Of a stretch of 64,000 nucleotides of DNA, positions 22,752-34,900 are shown in pieces; within the stretch, counting starts at the first letter, position 1, and every line of letters starts with the position of its first letter. The DNA lies in contig MQVO02000006.1 of the NCBI GenBank assembly GCA_001986395.2, positions 1,116,001-1,180,000 of the forward strand, written 5' to 3'. The notes under the pieces are model-generated. The model had not been told where the DNA came from. It made no database searches and saw only the letters and a program-made list of their open reading frames with translations. The stretch comes from Irpex lacteus (lineage: Eukaryota; Basidiomycota; Agaricomycetes; Polyporales; Irpicaceae). The position numbers and the translations under genes are program-made.

Positions 22752-25555
22752 ATGTTCACCAACTCCCTCATCATGTCGTCTCCGCCTGACATTCCTGACT
22801 ATCCTCCGCCGTCTCCAACTTCTGCACCACCCTCGCCACATGGATCGACCACCGGCACAGAAGTTGGGCAGGATACTCTCGCTCAGCGACCATTGACGCC
22901 CTCTAAGAATAAGGAAGAGACGAAGCGGGTGATCCTAGAAGCTGTCAAGGGAACCCCGATACGAGAGAAGGTGTCTACTCTCGGGCTACATCACAAGAGT
23001 AGATGGTATCAAGCGAAGGTACAAAAGGAGATGGAACCACTTTATCGCGAGGAGGAATACAACAAAGTTATGTCGTCCCACGTGACGGTTGCTGCCTACG
23101 ACACTACTCCGACCTTATCCAAGGGACAGCTTGCCAATGCGTCTCGACAGGCGAACTTTGCTGCCCTTCGTGGTGCTACTGAGGAGTCAGAGATGTACGA
23201 ACCAATTGTATGCTTCGTCTACTATGTTGTTAATAATGATCATACTCATCTCTGAAATTCTTCTAGCGTTCCGTACTCGCAGCCGGAGTCGACGCCGCAA
23301 GGGCAGCACACCCTGACGCCAAACTTGAAGACTATGAGATCAAAGACACCTCAAACTGGCAGGAATCGTCATGGATCGACATGAAACCCGATCTTGCGAT
23401 GTATCCTGCTACAGAAGAAGCAAGGCTCGCCTATTCTCGTGGAATGAAGGCCTACGCTGCCACTAAACCAAATGCGGCACGTGTGGCGTGGGCCTGGATG
23501 ACGATGCCGGTTGAGGTGAAGTACGACCCAGATCGATCCGCCTTCTACTTCGAGGAAGGCCAAGGACTTCTCCGAGACTCCGACCTAGGGCGGGAATCGC
23601 AAGCGCAGATTGCGAATTACGTGACTCAACTCATGATTCGCCAGCATCGAACCTTCGTATTCCTCCTCTACATTTGTCAAACGAAGGCACGCATTACTCG
23701 CTGGGACCGGGCAGGATGCATCGTCTCTAAGCCCTTCGACTTCGTCGAGGAGCCCGCGAAGTTGCTCAACTTCATCTATCGACTTGCCCTTATGTCTCGT
23801 TCGGAGCTTGGTTACGACACAACGGCTGTACTCGCTACTGAGCAAGAGGTAAAACAGCTTACCGAGATGGTCCATGTGAACGAGTATGCTCGCGAATGTG
23901 CAGAGGAGATCCTCAATCCCGCGACGCGTATACTTCATCCAATTTATAAGGCACGTCCGCGGTTTCAACTCTTACTATATTTCCACTCCTGACGATTACT
24001 TCTTAGGTCACATGCAAAAACGTCAACGACAAGGGCGAACGGTCGTACTTCATAGGCAAGCATAGTACTGCGTCTTACTCCGTGACGGGCCGCTGTACGA
24101 AAGGCTATGTCATGTTCATCCTTGACGAGAAGACCCCCTGTCTAGGCTTTATGAAGGACTACTGGCGCACGGACCTCCTAAGGATCCCAAAGGAATTGGA
24201 CATCTACGTACTATTGAAAGCAAAGGGTGTTGAACATGTCGCAACGGCCATCGGTGGCGGAGATGTCGACAGGGGAACCCAACGAAGTGTTACTGACCGG
24301 CGCGTGGAGGGATCTAAGACCATTGAAGGAAGACTTGTACATTGTCGTGTCGCACTGCTTGAGCTTGCGCGTCTACTTGACACGTACGCTGATTCTGGCG
24401 AATTGATCACCATTGTGTATCATGCACTTCAAGGTGCGTACTCTCTCACGTGTTAGTCTAAAGTGCTCTACTGACGCGCACCAGCACACAAACAGGCCTG
24501 GGAGAAAGCGAAGGTTCTCCATCGAGACGTCAGCGTGAACAACATCATGCCTGTTGTGGATCAAAGCCGCGAAAAGACAGTGCACCCTCGCGGTATTCTC
24601 ATCGACTGGGATCTTTGCAAGTATCGCAGTGAATTGGATAGTCAACCTACCCAGGACACGCGTTCCGTGAGTACCTTCACCATCTCTGAGTCAGAAGCTG
24701 GCATTCTAACCGCTCTTTTGTTAGGGAACGTGGCCTTTTATGTCAGCTCTCTCGCTACAGTACCCCAAGAAGCCGAACAGTCTCGCGGACGACTTGGAAT
24801 CATTCATTCATGTCATCACCTATTGCTGCCATCGCTTTCACTTCCACAGTATGACCAGCGCCGACATCAGTTTAACTCCCGACAAGCCACTCATCGGCGT
24901 GAATGAAGCAAACGAAGAACTATCGAGGTATATTGACATGCACTACAACGAGCATGTGAAGAAGACCCCTGAAGCCCCACTTCGTGGTGGCCGAAACAAA
25001 CTGAACCTTGCGCGTAGCGGTCAACCGGACTGGAATTTTCGCAGGGGGGCCGTTTCCCCGGCGCTGAATCACCTTGTTCGTCGCCTGTTCGTCTTACTGA
25101 AGAAACACTACGACCAAATTGATCTCGCGGCGTATGCAACGCGATACTCTGACTCACCGGACGACGATCCATGGGGTCCTCCTGATGATGATTTGGACGA
25201 CAAGGACTCGGCTCCTGCTCCTAGTGCGCAGGAGGCGAACCATGACTCTGAGAATCTCAACTCTCACGACCCTATGATGCTCATATTCGCGAGAGCCGCA
25301 CACGAGGCAGCCAACTGGGACGGTCCACCAGACAAGACCAAAGACCAATTTCTAGGTCTCGTGGAGTGGGTTGCGCTTCGCGCGAAAGGCGCGTCAGGCT
25401 CCCATCATTCATCTGGACTTGGGAAGAGGTCGAGTGAGGGTATGGCGGGCAGTCGTAGTAAGAGATTCCGTCTGGACGATACTAGCTTGCATACAGTTCA
25501 GGAGGGTACTGACGAACACAGGAGCGACGAAGGAGACGCAGGGATCCAGTCTTAG
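22752..25555 (+). CDS. FunK1-family protein kinase, tandem copy 1
   Basis: FunK1 is a fungus-specific protein kinase family greatly expanded in mushrooms; targets are mostly unknown. Five exons, 22752-23207, 23267-23950, 24007-24433, 24485-24666 and 24725-25555, give 859 residues. An N-terminal Pro/Ser-rich leader precedes a helical region. The kinase core spans roughly residues 390-640: FIGKHSTASYSVTGR in the N-lobe, catalytic loop HRDVSVNNIM with Asp and Asn, LIDWDLCK in place of DFG, then GTWPFMSA and ADDLESFIHVI, all typical of the family. The C-terminus has a Lys/Arg signal (SRSKRFR). The ATG at 22773 is an alternative start. Intron 2 starts with GC instead of GT. The paralogue at 26341-28775 shares all four intron positions. 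Confidence 0.92.
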
Positions 25556-26340
25556 ATGAGAGTTGTGTAGCTAACGAGTATGTTACGATGTCCGCGGAGA
25601 TAGTGCATTGAGGACCATGAATGCATCAAGGGGCCCACATGATACTTACTGGTAGTAAGGTTACAACGATATGTAATGTAGTTCGATATGGAATCGTGTT
25701 TTCGTTCAACACTTGTACGACAGACCTTCTTATATTTTTGGCTCTTGCGCCATGCAAGGAGCATATCAGGTAAAATCTGAGTCTGTATACTGACTGCTCT
25801 AGTAGATACTGCCAGTAGTATACTAGTATAGTGGCAATTAGTACTTAGTTAGCGACTTGAACATCTAGATTTACTATTCCTTCGCGTTATCGTGTGGGGC
25901 GACTCACGTTTGCAAGACTTCCGGCTCGAGGCGCGACTTAAAGTTGGCACAGCCTAAATGCAAACCGCTCATATGTCCAGCTTCTGCCCAACATATATGA
26001 GGCGGGTTCACGCGACTCCGAAGAGCCTGATCATTCCTACTCCGAGTGAAGCGCTGATCCGAGTCAATGGCATGGTCGACTCCGACTCGGAGTCGCCAGT
26101 GCAGTGCACCTAGAGCAACTTCGTTACTACTAGTATTGCCATACTGTGACACCGCACGTTCAAGTATACTAATCATAACTAATGGTTCTTTGATCAACAA
26201 AGAACGTTGAAAACGTCAGAAAACCCAGCTGGCTTGCAATTGGGAGAACCCCGATACAAGACGAGGCCGCCACTGGCACCCATCAACTTCGCTACAAGAT
26301 CCAACTTGAAAGGGCATCGGAGGTTGCGTACTCGCACAAG
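25556..26340. other. Spacer between the two FunK1 genes
   Basis: No complete gene. From about 26194 to 26340 the plus strand still reads in the frame of copy 2 and resembles the region before YREEEYN in copy 1 (RTPIQDEAAT against GTPIREKVST). It has no in-frame ATG and a TGA at 26191. This looks like lost or unannotated N-terminal coding sequence of copy 2. Confidence 0.5.
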
Positions 26341-28775
26341 ATGGCTCCCTTTTACCGCGAAGAAGAATACAACAGATTTATGTCGTCTCTGGTGACAGCT
26401 GCTGCCTATGGCGGTACTCCTACCTTGTCAGCAACACATCTTGCTAATGCCTCTCGACAAGCAAATTTTGCCGCCCCTGGTAACACCACCAAGCAGGCTG
26501 AGATGCACGAGCTACTCGTAAGATCAAGTAGTGTTCTGTCAATATGACCGTACTCACCTCTATGTGTGGCTACTAGTGCGCTGGCCTTGCAGCCGGAGTT
26601 AATGCTGCAAGGGTCTTTCACCATGACGCTCATGGATACGTGTTCAAGGACACCTCGGCGTGGCCTGAGACATTGAAGGATGAAATAAAGCCGGACCTTG
26701 CGATGTATCCGGATACCAATGATGCACTAGCGACACTGGGCTATACTCGTGACATGGAGGCCACAGCGCGCCGAGCATGGACACGGATGACGATGCCAAT
26801 CGAGGCGAAGTACACTGCCGAGTCTTCCGCCTTCCATTTCGAAGAAGGGCAGGGACTTCTTAGGAACTCTCGCAAGGGGCGCGAGGCGCAAACTCAGATT
26901 GCGAAGTACGTTAGTGAAATCATGATTCATCAGCACCGAACCTTCGTATTTCTACTCTCCATCTGTCAGACGAAGGCACGCATTACTCGCTGGGACCGGG
27001 CAGGATGCATCGTCTCTAAGCCTTTTGACTTCGTCGAGGAGCCCGGAAAACTACTCAGCTTTGTCTTTCGCCTCGCGCTCATGTCCCAATCGGAGCTTGG
27101 TTATGACACGACGGCTATACTCGCTACTGAGGAAGAGGTACAGCGTCTTACCACGATTTTCCATGTGAACGAATACGCTCGCGAATGTGCAGAGAAGATT
27201 CTTGATCCCGAGACACGTATGGTCTATCCAATCTACAAGGTGCGTTGACGGCTACAATTTGGGACACGTCCCTCACTGACGGCTATTACTTAGGTCACAT
27301 GCAAGAATATCGACGGCAAGGGTGAAAGGGCGTATTTTATAGGCAAGCATAGTACGGCATCGTACTCTGTCACAGGCCGCGGTACGAAAGGCTACATCAT
27401 GTTTATCGTCGATGTGAAGACCCCTCGTCTTGGCTTTATGAAGGATTACTGGCGCACAGATTCACCGAGGGCCCCAAAGGAATTGGACATCCACAAACTG
27501 TTACAAGAAGAGGGAGTTGCGCATGTTGCAACTGCTATCGGAGGTGGAGATGTCGATGGGGGAGCCCAAAGGACTGTCACTGACCGACGGCACGACGTAT
27601 CTAGGGCTCCCTCCGGGTCGCGGGGCAGGCTTGTGCACTGCCGCGTCGCACTGTCTGAGCTTGCACGTCCACTCGATACTTACGCTCATTCGGGCGAGTT
27701 GATCACTATCGTATACCATGCACTCAAAGGTACGCACGCTCTGATACGTAACTTGTCCTGAAGTCCTCAATTAATAGAGCCCAGCACACAAGGAGGCTTG
27801 GGAGAAAGCAAAGGTTCTCCATGGGGACATCAGCGTGAATAACATCATGTCTGTTGTGGATCAGACTCGTGAAAAGACAGGACAACCCCGTGGAATCCTC
27901 ATCGACTGGGACTTCTGCAAGCACCGCAGCGAATTAACCAGCTCGCGTACTACCCAAGACACGCGCACCGTGAGTACCCTGACTACTTCGGAGAGTTACT
28001 AGTACACTTGGCGTGCTGACCGCTATCTTGCTAGGGGACATGGGCTTTCATGTCTGCAGCCTCCCTGCAACTCCCGTTGAAGCCGCACACTCTCGCTGAC
28101 GACTTGGAGTCCTTCATTCATGTTATCACATTCTGCAGCCTTCGTTTCCACGTCCACACAATGACCCTCCGAGGCATTAGCGCATCATCACCTGACTCCG
28201 ACGAAGTTCTCTACAGCGCAAATTCCGCCAACCAACCGCTCAGCAACTACGTTCATCAACACTACGACACCCATATCAAGGACCCTCAGAGTGGCTACAC
28301 TGTTGGGGGAGAACATAAGATGCTATACGCGCGGCAAGGTGAACTGAACTGGGATTTCGCTGTCGGCCTAGTCTCTCCGGCCTTGGTGAATCTTGTCAAG
28401 CGTCTCTACGAATTGCTGCAGAAGCACTACATGCAACTCGACATCAAGTTGCTGAAAAGAGAATATTCAGGAATATCTCACGATCCAAGATTTTTTCCAA
28501 CATCTCCATCCGCTTCGGATCGTAGCCTCTCCGACTTCTTCAAGTCCCTGACATCGGATGAGGAGGGCGAAGATCTCAACTCTCATGCCTGCATACTCGC
28601 GCTTTTCGAGATGGCCGTTGGAGAGCTAGCAGGTTGGGCAGATCGCAATGAGAAGACCAAAGACCAGTTCTACGGTCTTCAAGAGTTTGCATTCGTTCCC
28701 CCACAGCGATCGTTTTCCGGTGGCTCAAACATGAGTGTCGAGGAAGGAAACTTAGACGTGGAGAGCCAGTCTTAA
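26341..28775 (+). CDS. FunK1-family protein kinase, tandem copy 2, N-terminally shortened
   Basis: Five exons, 26341-26517, 26577-27239, 27294-27729, 27785-27969 and 28035-28775, give 733 residues and match the intron positions and phases of copy 1. Kinase core: FIGKHSTASYSVTGR, catalytic loop HGDISVNNIM, LIDWDFCK, then GTWAFMSA and ADDLESFIHVI. The catalytic Asp and Asn are kept but the Arg of HRD is Gly, a change that often goes with loss of activation-loop control. The start at ATG 26341 is the first in frame after the TGA at 26191; about 100 residues present in copy 1 are missing. The C-terminal tail differs from copy 1 and lacks its basic signal. It may be active, atypical or a decaying duplicate. 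Confidence 0.85.
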
Positions 28776-29406
28776 GCGAGAGATGTTTATTTCGCTTGAA
28801 CACTCATGAACGCAGAACTCCCCTCGATGACTTGGAAGCGCACGAAGCTGTACGTACGCGAAGCTGGCGTAGTGGAGATAAATAGTTTTACTAGCGTCCT
28901 GTGTGCGGTCGAAGCACCATTTCCGAGTTCCATAGGTATCCTGAATGTAGCACCGGTAGCGGGCCGCTCCGCGCATGCAGCCATAGCTCTCACCTCTCTT
29001 GCATTTCCGTGTAATTTTCGCCGACAGTCACTGACAGCATGGACGTTCAATGCGCTAAGTTACTCTCCGCGATCCTGTAGTATACATAGGAGTTGAAGAG
29101 CGAAAACGTCTCGCGTAGAGTGTATGCCCCGTATCTGTCCCAGCTATCGCGACCTATGATGAACTGAGTCAATAGAAAGGCACCGCATGCATTTATCTCG
29201 GTCCGAAAGCGTCCTGCCCACGCATGGGAGTGCTTGCGTTCGCCGCAGACTTGGAGGGAGGCAACCAGGCCGACGTCTGCGACGAACGTAAAGACCATGT
29301 GTCACACGTGCATATAGCAGGGAAAGAAAGGAGAACACGCACACCATTCATCTATCTGTTTACATGACCTCAGCTTCTGCATGCAAAGGCCCGAGAAGAG
29401 AAGGCA
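28776..29406. other. Intergenic region between FunK1 copy 2 and TRAPPC2L
   Basis: 3' flanks of two converging genes. Short frames on both strands have no recognisable content. Confidence 0.5.
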
Positions 29407-30017
29407 TTAACCGCTGGCGACGGCAACGGTCGCGCCTGCGGCTCTGCCGACCTCGTCCACACGCCGTTTGAAGGCCTTCCACCGCGAGTGACCTGCATTC
29501 ACGAGAATAGCGTGGTCTGTACCGCTATCTACGGGAGCAGTGAGTCGCAGGAAGGGGTTCGCGATGGAGCGTCGGTAGGCGGTGTGTAGTGACTTGAATA
29601 TCTGGTGGGAAAGTCAGCGCGACGGCGGCCGAGAGACAGGAAGCAGACTTACGGCAATGACATCCGCGTCTCGTACCACTGAGTCGGTCAGCTCGAGGGA
29701 GATGATAATCTTCACTTTCAAGGGCGTCATGTACCCATAGACAGCGACGTCTTCCACGTACAACAGTCCGAGGTAGCATTCCGTCGACTTGTTTGCATTC
29801 GCCGCGCTGACTATTACGATCTACAGGTTAGCCGAGTATAAGCTATCATTCGAAGTAATCAGTGCTTACTGCGTTCCTCTATGACATCGAGGCTTGTGTG
29901 AGCGATGTAATGATACTTAAGTTCGTCTTGACGTGACTGCGAGAACGTCTTGATCAGTATCGGGTGGTTCTGGGGCGAAACAAATGCCACAGCATTTAGT
30001 CGCAATTGAGGTGGCAT
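29407..30017 (-). CDS. TRAPPC2L: TRAPP complex subunit 2-like protein (TRAPPC2L)
   Basis: Longin-fold subunit of the TRAPP tethering complex, which activates Rab/Ypt GTPases at the Golgi. Three minus-strand exons, 30017-29870, 29810-29653 and 29601-29407, give 166 residues (human 140). Family landmarks: the opening strand LNAVAFVSPQNHPI, ELKYHYIAHTSLDVIEER, ECYLGLLYVEDVAVYGY, KVKIIISLE, VIAIFKSLHTAYRRSIANPF. The gene is invisible as one open frame because the start is followed by two introns. The first acceptor was placed at the second AG (TAATAG), since only that gives the conserved frame. The C-terminal extension after the NPF block is Ala/Val-rich. Confidence 0.88.
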
Positions 30018-30545
30018 AGCGCAGAATAGACAGAATTCATCAACGGGGCACGCTGCCTACAGAAGGGTATCACGGTATATGGTGGTCGTTTGTAGAAAGA
30101 CGCGTCAAGGATTTAGAGTATGTTTACTGAGCAAGCGCCCATAATACGACCTACTTATGACAGATCTGCCTTCGACGAATTCGAATTGGGTGTCCGCTCT
30201 GTGGAAGCGCAAACCGGATAGTCATGCGTAGTCATGTGTAGGAACGTAAATCGCTGATTTCATGGGAGGTGCGCAGATAGCTTCATTGACTTTGAGCTGG
30301 CAAAGGGCTACGACCAACCGCATTACTACGCCACATCACTGCAACTGTTTTCTCTTTCCCATCGTAATTGAATACCACACATTCACTCGGGACGACATAT
30401 AGAAGTGTTAATCGTTTTCAGAATGACGTGTGCATTAACACAGCGCAGAGAAGATAGAGCATATTAAAGTGAGCAGAGCCTGCGTACATACACACGTAAA
30501 TCGAGTCGCGGATATCCCGAAAGCAAAAAAGAAGTCTATGAGAGT
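30018..30545. other. Promoter of TRAPPC2L and 3' flank of cytochrome b5
   Basis: About 530 bases between two minus-strand genes. No coding frame or RNA gene recognised. Confidence 0.5.
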
Positions 30546-31259
30546 CTACAACGAGCCGTTCGCGTAGAATCTCCATGCAAAGTAGGCACCAAGGAGACCG
30601 AGGGGAACGAAGTACATCAGGCTGAAGGGGATAGTAGTGTTAGCGCGAGATGACACGTCACAAAAGCATGTTAACGTACTTGGATCCCTGCTGAACAGCG
30701 TTGTTGACGGCTGGTGATGAGGAGTAGGAGCTCTTGGTGGAGGACTTGATCTTCAACTCCTACTCAGGGACGTTAATGATCCATCCTTCCGGTTGATCAC
30801 GAAACAAAAGACACGCACCCCATCCTTCTCAAACTCGCCGACGTAAAGGTCCTTCAGCAGAGCACGAGCCTCGTCCGAGTGACCAACATCCTCGAACGCC
30901 TCAGTAGCATCCTTGGCTGAGCAGCGAAATAAAATGTCAGGGCATTGAAAGTGTTATGCAGACGTCTGACATACCAGCCTCGGCAAGGATAACCTCGTCT
31001 CCTCCGGGGTGCTAGGAGACACGTAGAACTCGTCAACTCTTGCCATTCTGTGACTACTGCACAGCATGCTACGTCTGGACACACACCTCGTCGAGGAACT
31101 TGGTCACGTCGTAGACTGAGGGGAGTTATCGTGAGTAAAGCGCGCCTTCTAATTGGTGGGCTCCGAGAACATACCCTTGCCATGGAGGAGGATGTAAATC
31201 TTGTCCTTCTTGGAGTTAGCCTTGAGCTCGTCGAAGGTGATAACCTTGGCGTCGGACAT
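30546..31259 (-). CDS. CYB5: Cytochrome b5, tail-anchored microsomal haem protein
   Basis: Electron donor to ER desaturases, hydroxylases and cytochromes P450. Six minus-strand exons, 31259-31175, 31115-31087 (29 nt), 31011-30975 (37 nt), 30916-30819, 30759-30680 and 30621-30546, give 134 residues, the normal length. The haem ligands are His in HPGG (first residues of exon 3) and His in VGHSDEA. The core reads [23 protein letters not shown], then DATEAFEDVGHS. A Ser-rich linker leads to a C-terminal hydrophobic anchor (LMYFVPLGLLGAYFAW) and a short luminal tail, fitting post-translational insertion into the ER. Start is the ATG at 31259. It shares a 643-bp divergent region with the nucleoporin-like gene. 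Confidence 0.95.
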
Positions 31260-31902
31260 GGCGTTGAGCGGAGAGATGAGGAGAGAGGGAGAGAGACGAG
31301 GACGTGGAGGGAGGGAAGATACTCTGCGAATTGGACAGGCCCCCTTTTGAAAGTGTCGTCTGATTCGGCGGCAACGACAATCCCCAACTCAGATTTCCCA
31401 CGTGGTAAACACGGATTACGAACAGTTGACCGGTTCCGTTTTGCACTTGCACAAGTATACGAAAGCCAGACAAAATGCCCACTACTAAATGACAAAATTA
31501 GGCTTTACTTTGGGTGCTACAAGTCGTCTCTGTGACAGCAAACTTCAAGCTTTGGGCTCAGCTAAGCCTCCAACCAACGTAAGACGGCGTCAGCAGAATG
31601 CACACGCGCCGACGCACATCAGGCCATAAATATTGGACAGCGATATTTTACTTTCCCTGGATGCCAACAACAGGCCACTGGTTCATCTCACCAGACCGGA
31701 GTGGCCAGAGATCTCAGATTGGCCGACAACAGCGCACAACAAAAGGTCGTGGGAATGTTGTGCCACGCACGGCGCGTCTATCAGAGCATTTCCAAACTCC
31801 GCCAATTATACAGCCTGCGCCACCACGACGCGAGATCATCTTTCTCTCTTCCGCCCCCGTCGCGTTCCCCCGCTTGGCCGTCCCGTCGCTGCATCGCACG
31901 AC
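31260..31902. other. Divergent promoter between cytochrome b5 and the FG-repeat gene
   Basis: 643 bases. The plus-strand frame of the downstream gene is open back to 31633, but that extension has no protein-like character. No distinct TATA element was identified. Confidence 0.45.
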
Positions 31903-34900
31903 ATGGAGGACGCCTCAGACATCCTCGGCGGACAGTTGCACGTCGCTCAGCACGGCGCACACCAGCCCTTGGCGGGCTTGGCCTTTTCGGATTTGCTGTA
32001 TTACGTTCTCATCACTATTTCTCTGGGTTTGGCCGCCTACTTTTTACACCCATTCTACACTCAACTCAGGGACAGGAGGTATCGCAAGTGAGTTGTTTCT
32101 GTATTAAGTTTGCTCTGTAAACCTCATCATCTAACTTTTACTCCTCAGAAACCTCCGTAGACGACACGGTATTCCAGATCATGACCGCCGGCCATTCACC
32201 GTAGCATTTGCTGCGGCCAAGGGGGCGCACCTGAAACGCGACTCGAAAGAAAGCACCCCGTCATCGCTCAATAATGTGGCCTCCTCTGGATCACAGACTG
32301 CGCTTCAGAGACATATTCCGAGACAACGTCAGAATGCTGGTGAGTACCTGCGTCAAGCGCCATGCGACGTCCTCATTCTGGTGTTTTAGGCTTGCAAAAT
32401 GGACAACAGGTCGACAATGAAGTAATAATCGTCCCATCAAGAGGTCCTAGTTACGTGGAATCTCAGCGAATGCCTGGCAATGCGGCTCCCGCAGGTGCAG
32501 CGGATCGTCACACGTACGCTAATTTACCCTTTATATCGTATATAACTGACCCAACTGCTAGTATTGGGAGTTTTACACTGGAAGCTATTCCGGAGGGCTC
32601 GACCGCTCGCCCACAGCAACTCACACATCGTTCGACTATCCGATCAAGAGACCACCATGAGGCTCCTATCTCACGTGCGAAACACGGACTCGAAGACGGT
32701 GAGGAATCTGAGAAGGAGACGAAGAAGACTAGGGTGGACGGTGACGAGCTCATTGATGGGGATGAAGAGGCGGAGTGGCACGGGTCGGACGTTGACATGG
32801 AGGTGGAGGCAGGCGAGGCACCACTGCCTCCGGTGGTTCGAGGGGCGAAACGCACAGCCGACGCAGATTCAGATGAAGGATTCGAGTCGAGTCGCGGTGA
32901 CCGCAGGGATAAACGCGCGCGGAAGAACCTTAAAGGTCGGACTATCGAGCGTGGCCATATGTCTGCTGCGACAGTACGCGGGAAGAAACGTGATCGCGCA
33001 GAAGCAGATTCGACTGCAGCTGCTCATGGACACTTGGATGATGATGACGATGGCCAGAAACGCGCTGTAAGGCGCCGTTTGGTGTCTAACCCCAAGGCCG
33101 CGAAGAAGGCTAGTAGTACTCGTGGTAGGAAACGTGGCCGTGAGATCAGCTCTCCAGACAGTGACGGGTCAGACTCGCCATCTCAACGTGCTGCGAGGCA
33201 CAAACGGGGCAAGCGCGTCATTCAGGCAGCAGGCGAAACGACAGACGAGGATGTTGGCGAGGTCGTTGTCGATCCTCTGTGTCAAGGAAGGTCTATCGGC
33301 GAGGAATGGCAGTCTGGTGGTATCTGGTACAAGGTTGGCCCCAATGGCCAGCGTCTGCGTCGCGCGAACGTCAGGAGTCGTCAGCCGGCATTTCACATGG
33401 TGAGATCCTTATGCAGAGTTGCTTTATACATTCGACTAATGCGGACTGTTTTGTAGCCCAAGGACTCTGTACATCCGGATCGCAATATTGGCTACGAGGT
33501 ATATGTCCAGGAATGGCTCACTGAGGAAGAATACAAGCTCGCGAAGGAACGACAAGAGGTTTGGGAGCCCGCTATCTCACGCTCTGCGTCTCATTCAGAT
33601 GCGAACAGTCCCTCTGAGGTCTCAGTAAGTTGTCCTTCCTCTAATACACATATCAGTAGATCTAATGAATATCTGAAGTCGCCCACTAAGGGCAAGGCCC
33701 TGCTCTATGCTTCCTCTTCGGCTAAGGACGTGCTTGCACCTAATGGTAGGAATCCCAAGCAGTCATTGATACCTATCAACGGTACACGCGTCAACCCTGT
33801 CAATGGCTTTCCGATCCGGCGTATCTCGACCATCCAGTCGATTGGTCCTGTCGATCTAGGCGATTCGAACCTTCGTGTGACGAGAACCTTTTCTAAGTGG
33901 GAGAAACAGGAACGTGAGGCACTGTCGCTGGCTCATCTGTCCGAACTGGCAAAGAAGGACGAGCCCGCGAAGAAGCAAACGGGCGCACTTGTGAAAGCCA
34001 ACCCGACTCTGCTCCTGGGCAACGCGCCAGCTTCCTCTCAACCGACCTCGGTGGTTCCTGCCAATGCTCCTGCTCCGACCACTTCGTTCAGCCTGGCCCC
34101 TTCCACCAAACCAGTTGAAACCAAAACCGTCGCTCCTGCAACGGCTAAGCCATCGACTTCGGATTTGCCCGCTTTGACTATCCCTTCTGCTGCCCCTGCC
34201 AAGGCACCAGAGACGAAGCCTTCAACGGTACCCTTCCCATTGACCTCCGCCCCAGCGCAGACCACCGAGCAGCCTAAGATCGTGGTGTCGTCCGCCGCAC
34301 CTCCCCTTCCGGCCCCCAGTCCATTCTCGTTCGCCAAGCCTGCAGACAAACCTGCCGCCGCGCCCACGCAGCCTACTGCTCCCTCCGCGCCCGCTCCGGC
34401 TGGGAATATGTTCTCGTTTGCTAAACCTGCCGAGGCCAACTCTGCCGGGACTCAACCTGCGACGCAGCCATCCGCGACTGTGCCCAATTTCTTCGCGAAG
34501 CCTCCTGCTCCTGCCGCACCAGCAGCCCCGGCTGCTGCTGCTAACCCCTTCGGTATTCCTCCTGGTGCAACATTGGCTCAGGCCTCAGCGCCCAGCAGTA
34601 ACCAGGCACCAAAGTCTTCACCTTTCGGATTTGGGCCCCCGGCCACATCATCGGCACCAGCTCCCGCGAAGACAGAGACTCAAGCGGCTCCTTCGGCGGC
34701 TCCGTCTCTGCTGTCTCGACTAGGTGCTCCTGCACCTACGAGTTCAACTCCTGCGCCATCGTTCGGCACTGCTCCTACAGCTGCTTCGGCAGCTTTCGAC
34801 AAGCCAGCGCCGACACCGTTCTCGTTTGGCCCTAGCGCGCCGAAGGCTCCTTCAGCTCCTGCACCTGCTTCTTCAACAACTGGAGGTGCAGCGCCCCTGA

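Noticed and set aside
22752..28775. Idea that the tandem FunK1 genes mark a mobile element or defence island
   Set aside because: No transposase, terminal repeats, target-site duplication or partner genes were seen; ordinary tandem duplication explains the pair.
31633..31902. In-frame 5' extension of the FG-repeat gene (90 codons)
   Set aside because: Composition is not protein-like and the ATG at 31903 gives a normal short N-terminus before the membrane helix; kept only as a possibility.
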